Below the pieces are notes generated by a model. That model saw only the letters and a program-made list of their open reading frames with translations. It ran no database searches and was not told the DNA's origin. The position numbers were made by a program, and so were the translations under genes. A stretch of 64,000 nucleotides of DNA, taken from assembly GCA_036874045.1 (NCBI GenBank), contig JAZBRI010000004.1, forward strand, positions 3,720,001 through 3,784,000, read 5' to 3'. This stretch comes from Cymodocea nodosa (Eukaryota; Streptophyta; Magnoliopsida; Alismatales; Cymodoceaceae). Below are positions 11,801-24,400 of the stretch, in pieces (the first letter of the stretch is position 1; the number at the start of each line of letters is the position of its first letter).

Positions 11801-13568
11801 TCCCTTTAAGTAGATATTTGCTATTAAATATGCATTTGATCATTTGAAAATTTCCTTAATTTATCATCTAGTTAAGGATAATGAAGATTGATTAATAAGG
11901 GATTAATACAAAGATATTTAAGGAAGATGAGTTAACCAAATCCTTATATGGTTATCCAATAACTCATATCCATATACAACAACACAAATAACCATGCACC
12001 CCCATCAACACTCTCCTTCAAGTTAAACGATACATGTTTTCCATACCTACCTTGTTACAGAAATTATCAAATAATCTATGACTCAATCCCTTAGTGAGGA
12101 TATCTGCAAGTTCCTTAGAAAAAAGAGTATAAGGACAATAGATTATCTCCTTGACAACTAAGTCAGGAATATAATGACAATCAACATTAACATATTTTTT
12201 GTGCTCATGAAAGATTTCATTTTGTATAATACATATAGCAATTTGATTATCACAATCCATAAACATAGGTTCCTAAACTTTAAATCCTAGTTCACGTAAC
12301 AAGGAGTGAAGCTACATCATTTCATATGTAGTCTTTGCCATAAATCGATATTCTACCTCTATACTAAATCTAGAGACAACATTCCGTTTCTTGCTATGTC
12401 ATGTGACTAGATTTCCTCTCACATAAGTGTAGTAGCTAGAAGTAAATTTTTGATCTCCCTTATCACCTACATAATCAGAATTGGAATAAACTTTTATTTT
12501 GAAGTATCCATGAGAATTGTACATTAATCCCTTCCCTAGTGATCCTTTTAGATATACAAGCACTTTTTGAACACCAATACAGTGCACATCACATGACTCA
12601 TCTATAAACTGACTCAACAAACCAATGGTATAAGCGATATCTAGCCTAGCAACCATTAAATATATAAGTTTTCCCAGTAGTCTCTTATACTGCTCTAAGT
12701 TGCTCTTGTGAAATTATTGTATAGTTTCCCTTGATATGCAAACTATTAGTGGTCCATATCCCTTTACTTGAACTTTTCCTAGTGCATCATAGAAATAGAA
12801 TAAACAAAGATTCTATTATAATAACTTCCTTAATGTGTCAGTATGCTACTGTATTTAATGAGATCATCCAAGCATCCAGTGCTCGTACTGCTGATTCATT
12901 TGACTGAAAGGCCACTTTGCCCTCACTTGATTTCAGAACAGAATTTTCCATTGAAATTTGCATGCCCGTCACCCTTCAAATGTGACGTGCCCATCACAGT
13001 TGTCACGTAATGTTTTTCGGAAAAATTAAATCAAGGATCTGCATATTAGTTTCTTGTTAGCACAAGTACCCCCGTAACTACCCAATGAAAGGTTAACAGT
13101 ACACGCTCATGGGACAGAATAACAAATCGACTGACCCAGGTTTCAAACAAACCTAACGTTGTCTGTAAGGTTTTTTTTTGTAAGTGTTTTCTTATGTTGT
13201 CGTTGTGAAGAGTAATTGAAGATTTCCACATACGTTCTTGGGATGTGGGGCATGGCTCATTGATTAACGTGATCAGTAATCAAGTCGACACTATTTTATT
13301 CATCGTATACTTGCATTTCTCAGTACAAGGCCAATAATAACAGTCAAAGCAGTTAGCCAAAAACTTCTTATAATACATCATTGACTGAATCAGTTTACAC
13401 ACGTACCCTCCACCGCTTCATGCTCGATACCGACGCGTTCTTTGGAGGAATGAAAAACGTGCCTTCCGACGAATAATCATCATCGTTTCCTTCTGCACCA
13501 CCACATTCCTCGTCGTACGGACAATTGTGCCTGCTGGGGGATCCGTTCGACCCCTTGGTCCGTTCCAT
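8882..13568 (-). CDS. ACA: Autoinhibited Ca2+-ATPase (type IIB, ACA8/9/10 group), N-terminal exons only
   Basis: Three exons join in frame: 13,568-13,407 (54 codons), 9,128-9,012 (39 codons) and 8,924-8,882 (14 codons plus one base). All have GT-AG borders. The ATG at 13,568 has an in-frame TGA 15 bases upstream. The protein opens with an acidic, variable segment and then 'FFIPPKNASVSSMKRWR', followed by 'QAALVLNAARRFRYTLDLK', 'KIRAHAQVIR' and 'AAFLFKEAGEK'. In ACA8-type pumps this region is the calmodulin-binding autoinhibitory N-terminus of a P-type ATPase that exports Ca2+ from the cytosol. The 'IRAHAQVIRAA.LFK.AGE' wording is closest to ACA9 among the Arabidopsis members I remember. No transmembrane or phosphorylation (DKTGT) exon is present; these must lie left of position 1, or the gene is truncated. 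Intron 1 (4.3 kb) holds an L1 piece and a copia piece; intron 2 is 87 bp. Confidence 0.93.
10113..10217. repeat. 24-bp direct repeat, 81 bp apart
   Basis: 'tgattttcaatccatgatag' followed by 'aaat' occurs at 10,113 and again at 10,194, just downstream of the LINE tail in the Ca2+-ATPase intron. Cause unknown: a small tandem duplication that has decayed, or the footprint of a short insertion. Confidence 0.7.
10265..11090 (-). mobile_element. L1-type LINE, 5'-truncated, in Ca2+-ATPase intron 1
   Basis: On the minus strand the sequence reads into an RNase H-like C-terminus. Visible blocks are 'LEVEIDSLYLYNSITN' and 'EANVVADALTKVCLQGLLDAL' (10,600-10,900), then a 3' tail ending in a 16-base A run (T run on plus, 10,265-10,280). 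The same domain order and wording occur in the LINE at 58,361-59,752. The 5' limit is approximate. The target duplication was not found. Confidence 0.72.
11880..12690 (-). mobile_element. Ty1/copia fragment B (3' end: RT end, RNase H, LTR)
   Basis: The minus strand carries the end of a copia reverse transcriptase and an RNase H domain with the typical 'CDNQIAICI..N..FHE..K', 'VDCHYI.D' and 'LADILTKGL' blocks (12,660-12,018). A polypurine tract and the start of an LTR (TGTTGATG on the element strand, ending at 12,010 on plus) follow. The gag, integrase and 5' LTR are missing. Both outer limits are approximate. It is a decayed remnant in Ca2+-ATPase intron 1, in the sense orientation to that gene. 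Confidence 0.75.
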
Positions 13569-14738
13569 AGCTGTCGCTATTCAGCAGAGGAGACGTTACC
13601 TGGCACAATCAGAAAGTAAATGCTATGCTTTCCCGAACAATGCGCCATCATACTACCGAACCGCAAACGAAACCGGCGATAGAATTCAGTGTTATACGAT
13701 GCAGGACGAGGGAAAAAAAAGAGAGACGAAGGAAGCAACGAAGCTCACCCCCGACGACGACGACCGGTGGTTTTAGAAGACTATCTCCGAATCAACGACG
13801 ATCGGTGTTTGGTGGATGGAATTTAGGGGCTTCAGGGTTAGGTTACGCTTTGTCTTCTTCCTGGCCCGTGCTGGTTTTGGTTAGTCGAGATGCAACTGCC
13901 TTTGACGGGAAATTTCTCGGAACTTTCGCGGGACGTGGACAACGATCGAGACATGGACGTTCGTGTAGAACTTTACACATGGTTGATATTGAAGTTTTCT
14001 AATTTCAAGGGATTATTATGTTTGGACTTTGTGACAGATTGATTGGAATAGAACAAACAGTAGACGTGTTAGTGTTGTCTTTCTAAGTTGCTATAATAGC
14101 TCCAAATGGGTTCCATTCTTGGATGGGAACTTCACGGATGCTTGAAAGAAATGACCTTTGGATGAAGTTGAAAATTTAAGGGCATATAAAAATAACATCA
14201 ATTGATAATACTATATAATAATTTATTTAGTTTGAATTGGATCCAATAATTAAATATCAATAGATAATTGAAAATAAAGTTAAGCAAAAGAAAAATCTTA
14301 ACTTTTTAACAAAATAGAATTTACCTTTTAATTGATTCTTTCTATAATTTTATGATTAGTTTATATTAGATTATCAAACTTTATTTTTTGATTTTGTAAT
14401 GTAATTTAATTGCATAAGTTTAGGATCAACCAAATGTAAACTCCAATTAAAATGACAATTAATACAATCCTTCTATCAAGATCCAATGATACTAAAAAAT
14501 GCATTTAATATTAATAACATCATTGACAAAGTAATCACACTTATTTAATTGTTACCTTGTATGCATAAAGACATTAAGGGAATTTCACGGTGTTTCTATT
14601 AAAAATACATTTTCCAATATTTTTTTGATATTTCTTAAATATCGCTCGTTGATAATAATTTAATGTTTCAAAATATTTTAGTTTTTCTAGCATTATTGAT
14701 TCTATTTTACAGGACTTTATGATGAGAAAAATGATACA
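13569..14738. promoter_or_regulatory. Upstream region of the Ca2+-ATPase gene, intergenic
   Basis: The stretch 13,569-13,960 is clearly richer in G, C and CpG than its surroundings, as expected for the 5' UTR and core promoter of the minus-strand Ca2+-ATPase gene. From 14,160 it turns AT-rich and featureless. I could not place a TATA box or transcription start with confidence. The plus-strand reading frames at 13,525-14,002 are antisense to exon 1 and the leader. Confidence 0.45.
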
Positions 14739-15232
14739 GCACATTTTAGTAAAACGCACGCAAGTCACATCAGAAATGGGTACTATAAGATTAACTTGAC
14801 CAAGAAAAGCGATAAGCGCCCCAATTCAACTACGCTCAAATAGAATATCGCTTCGCAAGACACTGTCCACGATTCCAGCGATCACTGGCTAACATGTTGA
14901 CAGATTACAGAGTTCAGAAGGCAAAATTAACGACTAGCCGAACCATTCAAAGATTGCAACATAGAATTTCTAGTTTCGCGTAGATAAATAGCACATTTTA
15001 ACAAAATGCATGCAAATCACATCAGAAATGGGCACTATAAGAATAAGTTTACCAAGAAATGCAATAACCGTCCCAATTCTACTACAATCAGAACATCGCT
15101 TTGCAAGACACCGTCCACCATTCAAGTACACAACAATTCTAGCGATCAATGCCTAACATCTGTTGACAAATTCCATTTCAGAAAGCAAAATTAACCTTTA
15201 AAGAAAAGCCGAACCATTGAAAGATCGCAACA
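14739..15232. repeat. Diverged tandem duplication just 3' of SERRATE
   Basis: Copy 1 is 14,739-14,963 and copy 2 is 14,991-15,232, an offset of about 252 bp. Shared blocks include 'gcacattttaac/gtaaaa', 'cacatcagaaatggg', 'gcaagacac' and 'agccgaaccatt'. The pair starts about 190 bp downstream of the SERRATE stop codon on its strand, so one or both copies may belong to the 3' UTR or the polyadenylation region. Confidence 0.85.
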
Positions 15233-15423
15233 ATAACTGAATAAGTTAACCATTGAACCTGCATGCAGTCCTCGCCATGTAAAGAATCTTTGAGATGTCA
15301 TCCGACCGAAGACGGAGAAAAACCTAACTTCGCAAAGAGAGTAAAACAAGCTACAGGAGTATTTACGCCAAACCCCTCATCTCCTAGTTGAACATTGAGT
15401 CTGAGAGACTATAAAGTGCAGAC

Positions 15424-15484
15424 TCATAAGCTTCGGTAGTCAATAACAGTTACTTCATCTTCAGGCGCATCAAGGTCTTGGTAA
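15424..15484 (-). CDS. SE: SERRATE terminal exon (exon 12)
   Basis: After an acceptor 'tttcag', 61 bases encode 'SYQDLDAPEDEVTVIDYRSL' and a TGA stop, the conserved end of plant SERRATE. The codon is split AG|T with exon 11 (donor at 19,443/19,442), so the phase fits exactly. It lies 4.0 kb from exon 11 and is too short to appear as an ORF, so automatic annotation could easily miss it. In the human relative ARS2 the extreme C-terminus contacts the cap-binding complex; that this tail does the same here is inference. Confidence 0.95.
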
Positions 15485-18400
15485 CTGAAATGATAACCAA
15501 AAAAATTAATTACCCGTATATAAAATTTAAGTGTAATTACCAAAAAAATTCATCATAACCTAAATCAGCATGTTATAATTTAAATGTAATTCTCCAAAAC
15601 AACTACTTTCGGGAGGTAGTGGGATATCGTGTGTACATGCCACACGTGAATATGCATTGGAGTGAGGGGGTGTATGCAATCCCACTTTTGCCTAAAAGTT
15701 CTTATGAAATAATCAATGCTGGTTCGAACTGAGAACCAAACTGATAACAATGATTCCAAAAATTTAAAATTGAACCAAACTAACAGAATCTTGTTAACCA
15801 AACCAAGCCATCAAAAATCAATCAGTTCCATTGCACCCCATTTAACGAACTACTTTTAGAGTTTACAGTACCACAAACAGGGATGGTTGAATACAGCTGT
15901 TAGCTGCAGATGCTGAAAAATCGTACACGTTTCTCACCCCAAGTATGTGGCTGCGTTACTTGTTGCATCTGTGCAGGCTGCATACCGCACCAAGCCCAAC
16001 TAGAACCAACAATAATTAAAAAATAACAATATTCTTGAATACAAAAACAACAAAAAATCTACCTCCAAGCTGTACATATTCATCAAATACATACTTTCCT
16101 CGAAATTCTACATGTACTTATGAGATGTATGGTTGTTTCTCTAAAAATAACTAATTTTATGGGAATTCTTTGCAAAGTATATCAAGATATATTCAAAATA
16201 TTATACTATTATGGTAGATCTTCTACCCTATACAAAATTGTATAAGCCCATAACTAAGGTTGTAAATCATCTATAAATAGTTTGAATTCAAGGTTGTTTC
16301 CATATAGATATATATATGAAAAATGTATTTATAGACACCCACAACAATGTTACTGTGGGTGCCCAAGATGGAGGGTTAATCTCAACCCTCACCTCCCTGC
16401 TTACACTCACGCTCATCCTCCTCATCACCCACGCCCACCCATCCCCCCTATCCTGTGAATCAACACCCACCTGCTCAGCCTTCCTCCCCCATGAATCTCA
16501 ACCCACCCCCAACCAAACACCCAAACGGTGTCCCTAGCAATCACCCACCAAAGTTCAGCCTCCTTCTCCAACTCCCATGAATCAACACTCACCCAAATGC
16601 CCAAACAGTCTTCCTCCCGATCGCCCACAAAAGTTCAGCCTTCCCCTAGTGAATCAGTGCTTGTCCACCCTGAATCGATGCCTACCCTCCGCCTACCCTC
16701 CCTCCCCACTGGGCACCCATAGCAATATTGATGTAGATGCCTATAGCAATATCGATCTCTATTTATGCATGCATGCATGTATGCATATACCTTAGGTTGT
16801 ACATCTTTCCAAAATTTATGTTTATATGTATGTACATAGAGACACATACAAAATTATATAAGCAAGTATCTAAGGTTGTAAATAAACTATAAATAATTTG
16901 AATTCAAGGAAGGTTGTCAAGGAATCAAATCCAGCAACAAGCAACCTATGGGGTGAATGATTCCCATAGCTAAAGGGTACTGATTCCATTGCCATGAGCA
17001 CTCATGCTTGCTACCTCTATTCTAGGTACTAATACCCCCATTACTATGCTTGCTTCTAGAGATGATTCTTGGATTATAGACACAAACACCTCTCCCCATA
17101 TGTCAAGTAAACATATCCTTTTTATCACCTTTCTTCCATTCCTGATAAATCTACTGTTACTATTACTGTTGGTCATTTATATTCTATATCTAGTCAAGGA
17201 GTTGTTTAAGCCTCTTCACAGATCAGATTAAACAAATTCCTATATGTATTTGACTTTCTTGTAAACTTATTATTCATTAGTGCCATTACAACTGAATTAA
17301 TGTGCTCTACATCCTTCTTTCTCTTTCATTGTACTTTTCAAAGAAGAAGAGAATTTGTTTCAAGCATAAGCATGAGGAAAAGGTGTACCTACCTATTCAT
17401 GAAAATGTGTCATATGGATTGCTAGCCTTGTATAGGAAACATCAGCAAGTTCTTCCATAGGTCTCAATTGTTCCATTTGAATGTGAGTCTTGTCAGTTTG
17501 ATAACCAAACCTTCAACAAGCTCTTCCATAGGTCTACAACCTTCTTTCTCTTTCATTGTACTTTTCAAAGAAGAAGAGAATTTGTTTCGAGCATAAACAT
17601 GAGGAAAAGGTGTACCGACCTATTCATGAAAATGTATCATATGGATTGCTACCCTTGTCTAGGAAACGTCAACAAGTTCTTCCATAGGTCTCAATTGTTC
17701 CATTTGTATGTGAGTCTTATCAGTTTGATAAGCAAACCTTCAACAAGCTCTTCCATAGGTCTTGATTGCCACATTTAAATGTAAGTCTTGTCAACTTGAT
17801 AAGCACGCCCATACTACCTTAAAAGTCTCCATTTGGTGTCAAGTAAAAATCCCTTTGATTTAGTTCACTATGATGTCTAGGTCTAAGACATGTCTTGTCT
17901 ATTACCAGTCATAAATATTATCTAGTCTTTGTCGATAATCATTTTGTGTTATGGGTTTATTTGTTAAAAGACCATCTACATATTGTTTATGTATTCAAAA
18001 AAAAATTAGTTAAATAAAAAGTCAATTTTCTATTAATCCCAAAATTTTGCATACAACGCCTTTGAGTTTGTGCAACATAAATTTCAATTTGTTTGTATAT
18101 CATTAAGAACTATATATCAAACTACTTATCTTTGTACTTCCTAACAAAATGGTGTAGCAAAAAAAAACTTGTCATATTTTAGATATTACTAGTACCATTA
18201 TGTTAAAAATAAAAGTACCAAAGTATCTTTGGTCTAATACCATTCTTGCTACCTTTTTTTTTTTGATAAATAGAATGTCTTCGACACCTTTAGGTGGTGA
18301 AGTACCCATTTGTCGTCTTTGGCTAGAGTCTGAATTATGTCCTTCACCACCTACAGTTTTTGGTTGTTCTGCCTTTATCATGGATCTTTCTCTTGGCTTG

Positions 18401-21400
18401 GATAAATTTTCTCCTCAATCCATAAAATGTATTTGTTGGTTATTCACAAACATAAAAAGGATATAAGTTGTTTCATCCTCAAAGTCACAGATACTACATA
18501 TCTATGGATGTCACCCATTTGACTACACCCAACATACCACCCAAGGCCCAAGCAGACTTGAAAATTCACCTAAGTGACTAGGTGAACACACAAGTGGGTG
18601 CCTCAAGCCTGTTTAAATTATTTAGGGTTATGGTTTTCATATTTTTGATTAAGATTCAATCCTAATGCTTACTTACATTCCCTTACCAACTTCAAAAGAC
18701 GACCAAGGTTGTACACTTGTAATTGTATTTCATATGAAAGAATGAAGAGTCACATAGAAGAGAAACTTGTACGTTGCATCATTATACTTCAATGCAAAGA
18801 AGTTTAAAGGTATTTTAAGACAGTGCAAAATAAAGAAATATGAGCATTGTTGCAAAAGTGCAAAAAAAGACAAACGCCACACCGTCCAAACATTTTATAG
18901 CCTAAGCTGGGCAGTTTTTCTAGAAAACGAAAATGGTTTGAAAAATGGCCATTTTTTGTTTGAACAGCCTTTTTTCATTTTTAAGGGTAAAGGATGTTTT
19001 ACCATTTTTGGCTGTTTAAATAGCTTTTTTTATTCTTCAGATTTTTTTTTTGAGTTTGTCATTGATAGGATTTTACCATTTTGATATTTTATTGTTTGAA
19101 ACTTTAATTGTACTCATATAGTTAAGTATATTTAAGGACTTGTTCTTACTTGATACACATATTCACAATAAGTTTATGAATTACATTATATGTAATTCAA
19201 TTAAAATTTATTTCATTCAATTAATTTGATAATAGTGATGACTGCATATGTAACTAAGTATATTTCTATTTTTTATTTTTTATTTAGACCTTTTTCAAAA
19301 AACACCCATTTACATCCCCATCTTTTAAAAACGAATTAATTTACAAGGAAAATAATGCATTTTCAATTTCTACAACATTGCATATAGACATTCATTTATT
19401 TACGCAGCAGGTCATCATAACTAAACTTTTGTTGGCACCCACCTTCGTATGCGCCGAGGATCATGTGGAAGTGCTGGAGGCACTGCAAGAATTGGTGATG
19501 GGCCAGATCGTCCTTTCCTCCCACGACCACTGCTTCCTTCGAATGGTGGAGGGCCACCTTGTTCTCTCAGCAACCGCATGGCAACATCAGGTGGGGCAGG
19601 AACAAACGGACCCAAAGGGCTACAAGTATACAACAATCACAAAATAAGTCATAGAGTAAGCAAAACTGCACTTAAACAGCGCAAGAAAAGGAATAAAAAA
19701 ATTTAAAAACTGAGAAATGTAGAGCTCCCAAAAGATCTGAGATTGTTAACATACCCAGCTCCAGGCACAGGCATTAGTACTGGTGGATGTGGCATATCTG
19801 AAGGAAAGGGAGCGCCATGTAAACCTTGTCCATCATAAGCATCATACATTGGGTCATCAGGGTTTTCACCGTCAGGTCCCTGGGATGGTGACTTCTCTGA
19901 CCTGTCATACCTGTCTTCATATCCTCTACGATTGCCACGATCATCTCTAAGACGGTCAGAAATTGGTCTACGGGTTGGAAGCTTCTCCTTCTGCAAAAGA
20001 ATAGAAATGCTACACTAAGAGGAAAACAAATCCCATTCAGAAGACTAAATTTGATGTAGAACTTCAGCTCCTCAGTGTTGGCAAGTTTATTTGTAAGCAA
20101 GTTACAAGAAACAAACAGTATGTACCAAATTAATTTTGAAGTTAATTTTTTGAATTAGATGAAACATGCCGAGTTATAAGAACGGATATTCAAGTCCAAT
20201 GGCAAGCTTTTTGCAATTGTTTCTACAGAAAAACCATTCCATTATCAGCATACAAGAAATCAAATAAAAATAGATTTGTAATTCTAAATCAAGTCATACC
20301 AGAGCAGGCTGTTGCATTACAGGTGTTCCACCAGGTGCATCAGGATCACTGAATATAGTAAACATGTTTCAACAGACAAATTGTATATTCATAGGGTACA
20401 CACAAAAAAAGCTACACATGCTTTCATAGCATATTATAAATACTTACTTCATATAGTTCTGAAAATATAAGTCATCACGCACTTTTGAAGTCAATTCCAT
20501 TACAAGATCTGGATGTTTGAGTCTTAAATGCTTATGAACAAACTCTGCAGCGTGAAAAAGCTTTGTGCAGCCCTTAGCTCCACAACCATACTTCCAGCCA
20601 TACTTTTCATCCCTTATTTTACGAACATATGGATCCAAAACCTCAACAGCAGCTGCATCAATCTTGTCTTTGGCTGTCATCAATTCCAAAGGATCCTGGT
20701 GCTGCAGCCTTTCCTGCCAGAATAATTCAAGCTTCTTTTCCCAATCAGCCACAGCTTTATTTGTTCCATCATAGCCCTTTTCTTCAGACCTAACATGTCG
20801 TAGGCCCTTAGGTTCAGTTTTCTCAGTCATGCCATAGTAATCAATACCATGAATGCGCCACAGATAAGTAATAAGTGTATCTAGTAGCTCAACCCCCTCA
20901 AGACCTCTAACAGCTGTCATTCCTCGGATTATTATTATTGGTCCCATTGATCCATCACGTGATTTGTCTCCCTCAAATTTCTTGCGGTCACTGTTAGACA
21001 GAATGTTTTCCTCAACACCCTTTTCAGAGTCAAGCTTCACTACCAAAGACTGAGCAAGTTCTATGTCAACTTGAATTCTTCGTGGTTCAGAACTAACAGG
21101 ATGTGCCTTTGGGGCAGTAGAAAGATCGTTATCTTTCATTACCCCTTTGCCATTTCTTTTCCTTTTGTCACCTGGTCCTGCCTCATCATCAGAGCTAGGG
21201 GCACTGCTCTGCCCTGGTTTACTTATTGATGCTGCTGTTCCTGGACCACTATAAGTTCAAACACAATAAAAGTCAGCAAAGCATGGCATCTTCTAACCTA
21301 ACAAGTAATATAAAAGAAGAATCTTACAGGTCCAATGTGCCATTCTGCAAATCTAGCAAGAATTCCTTGGCAATTTCTTTAGCATTCAAATTCCGCCTAA

Positions 21401-24400
21401 AATATATATAAGCAGGTGTAAGGTTATGGACTTATATAAGTTCTAGACACTCAACTGTCAAGAGAGATTTAATAACAATCTTCCACATAAAATTCACTTG
21501 AGTGGGCTTACCTTTCTATTACTGCTATTAAGTTGGTAGGATGATATTTGTCTTTTAACCTACCACAATGGAAAGTGAAAACAGATGGGAGGAAAATATT
21601 GGAATATAGTGAACCAACAAGATGCAAGAAAAAGAAGACTGAAGGTACCATTCTTCTTCTTTGTGGGCCTCAAAAAAAGTACGCTTCTGTGTTGATATGT
21701 ACTCAGATCTATACTCTTCATATCTATATAACCACCACAGCAAAAGATGATTGAATTGAATTCATTTCAACATCATTTACTTGAATTCCAGTAGTTATTA
21801 AATTGGCTCTATCTTTTGAAAACTAAACAGTAACTCATACCAGCACAAAGTATATATATTTATTATCATATACCTGCGTTGAGCTTCAGCAGGTGATATA
21901 TCATCTTCAAGTTCTTGAATGAACTGCTTATACGACATCAAGCCTTCCCTGAAATTTTCATGTCATATACAGAATACAGTATCCATTGTTCAGATAAAAA
22001 ATAAAAGGGTTGAAAAATGAGTTTTTCAATGGCATGCAAAGAATATAGCAAAATAAATAGAAACAAAATGGTAAATTCAACTGGTCAACTGGAATTTGTA
22101 CGTGCAAAGCCAAAAATGCCCAGTGTATGAAACTTCAGCCTATAGAAACGATTGATATTGGAATGGCAAAAGCATCAGTAAAGACATGGTCAGAACACAG
22201 AAGTACATTGAAAGGAGATTTTTTTTTACTCTAGATATCTACAATGACTTGCATTAACTTAATATATATATATATATATTTATATACATATTACATAGCT
22301 TAATGTTTTGTTAATTATATCAGAGTGCACGTTACAACAACCAACATTCTTCTGCTGGTCCTTCCAAAACAAACCTCTTTTGCCATCGCTGTCATTGCTT
22401 TGGGAGCATAAATGAGAATAACAAATACCAGTGCTTCAGACATGACATAGTACACTAAGCAACCAATAGGTGGAATGGATGCCAAAGGGCAGGAAAAAAA
22501 ATATGCCAAACAGTGTAAAGTTCTATTAAACAAGAATTTGCAGCAAGGGGTGTCTAGGGAATAGAAGAATGTTGATAAAACATCAGACCAAGAATAGCTT
22601 CATCAACAAGACTAAAGACTCAGATCCTCTAACAAAATGTCCTTCAACAAGTTTTTTGGAAGTAATTAATTTCAAAAAGATATATTTATATGATACCATT
22701 ACCTTCTGGTTTCTACAGTCAAAATTGCAACCAGATGTTACAAATACCATGCCCTAATCAACAGCATGTACGCACAGCTAATTCAGTCAACCCATGATAA
22801 TACCACAATTTTCCACTTTGGCATTAAATGTGTACAATCTAGAATTTATGATTCACGGCAATAAATATCATCAAGGATCAATCAAGCAGAGAAAGGTTAG
22901 TATATATCAACTCGAAGACATGTAAAAATGAGTACCTGTCACTCACCTTTTTATGACCCCAATGCTTGAGCCATCAAAACGTCCTGAATCAGGCCAATCT
23001 ACAAGATGGACATTATCAAGTTTCAATTAATTACGATACCCTTCATAAGTTAAAAGATGATTTTTGTCAACAGTATTCCTTAGCCAATAATATGGTACAA
23101 CAAAACCAACCATACTATGTTAAATACATCGTGCTGCTCATATTGACAAGGGGCATTCAAGTTCTGTACAGGCAATATTTGGTGCTTTTGCGTGAACAAT
23201 AATGATAGCATTCATTTCATTAAAAACAAAGTACAAAGAATAACCAAAAATAATGGCCTTATCAACACATAAGGAAGAAAAGGAAAAAAAAGCAAACAAG
23301 AGGATAGGGAGGAAAAATAAAACCAAAGGCTCTAATTCAATCAAGACCAATTGAATCCAGCAAAGGACTTATCAGTTGTTCCACTGCCTGATTATTACAC
23401 AATAAAACAAATACATTGTCCATCCGAACTTCCTAAGGGCTTGCCTCTCCACCAGCTCCAGCAGATTCCAAGTCATCTTTTCCTCTTCCTCAAACCTTTG
23501 AGTTCATAGCTGCACCTTCTAGGAATCCAATGTATTAAAGAGTCCATTAGAGATGGCCACCAACTTGAAATCCTCGGACATGAGAAAAGCAAGTGTCCAG
23601 CAGACTCAATGCTCTTGGTAAAATTGACACCTATAGCTGAATAGCAGACACCAATCCTGTATTGTATAGATGCCTCCTTTATATTCACATCTTGCAGAAG
23701 TTTCCAAGCAAAAGTTCCAACTTTCTTGGAAGATGGCATTTCCACTCATTTAAATATGAATTGAAATTTGGAAATTTACATTTTGTTGTTCTAATTTACA
23801 CCAATCCTATATTGCATAGATGCCTCCTTAAAAAATAAAAATGCTAACAAATTTGTTATTGAAATTAAAAATCAGGCCTATAAAGAATTATATGATAGTT
23901 TGAACACAAAAAAAGGAGATAATAGAATATATATATTGTCTAAGGCTAGAAAAAGAAAATCTAAAGATTTAAATCGAGTAAAGTGTATTAAAGATGAGGA
24001 TGATAGAGCTTTAATAAAGGAAAATGAAATAAACAATAGATGTAGGTATTTTAGTAAACTTTTAAATGAATCTACCTTAGGAAATACTTACATGCAAAAT
24101 TTGGGTAGTAGTACAAAGGATATAAACTATAGTCATTTTACAAGAATTAATAGTTTGAAAGTAAAAGAACCTATTAAGAAAATAAAATATGAGAAAACTA
24201 TTGGATCAAATGGTATTCCTATTAAAGTGTGGAAGTCTAGGGATGAAATACGGATTATGTGTTTAACTAAGACTTTTAATATGATTTTAGAGACAATGAA
24301 GATGTCAAATGAATGGAGAAAGAATTCTTAAATACCTATTCTTAAGAATATGGAATATATACAAAATTTTAATAATTATCATGATATTAAGTTAATGAGT

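Noticed and set aside
13525-14002. Plus-strand reading frames of 83 and 125 codons in a GC-rich stretch
   Set aside because: They lie antisense to Ca2+-ATPase exon 1 and its leader, which is supported by in-frame splicing and family identity; the plus-strand products resemble nothing.
16288-16847. Cluster of Pro/Ser-rich frames on both strands
   Set aside because: All follow the C-rich block in SERRATE intron 11, in six frames at once, with no family resemblance.
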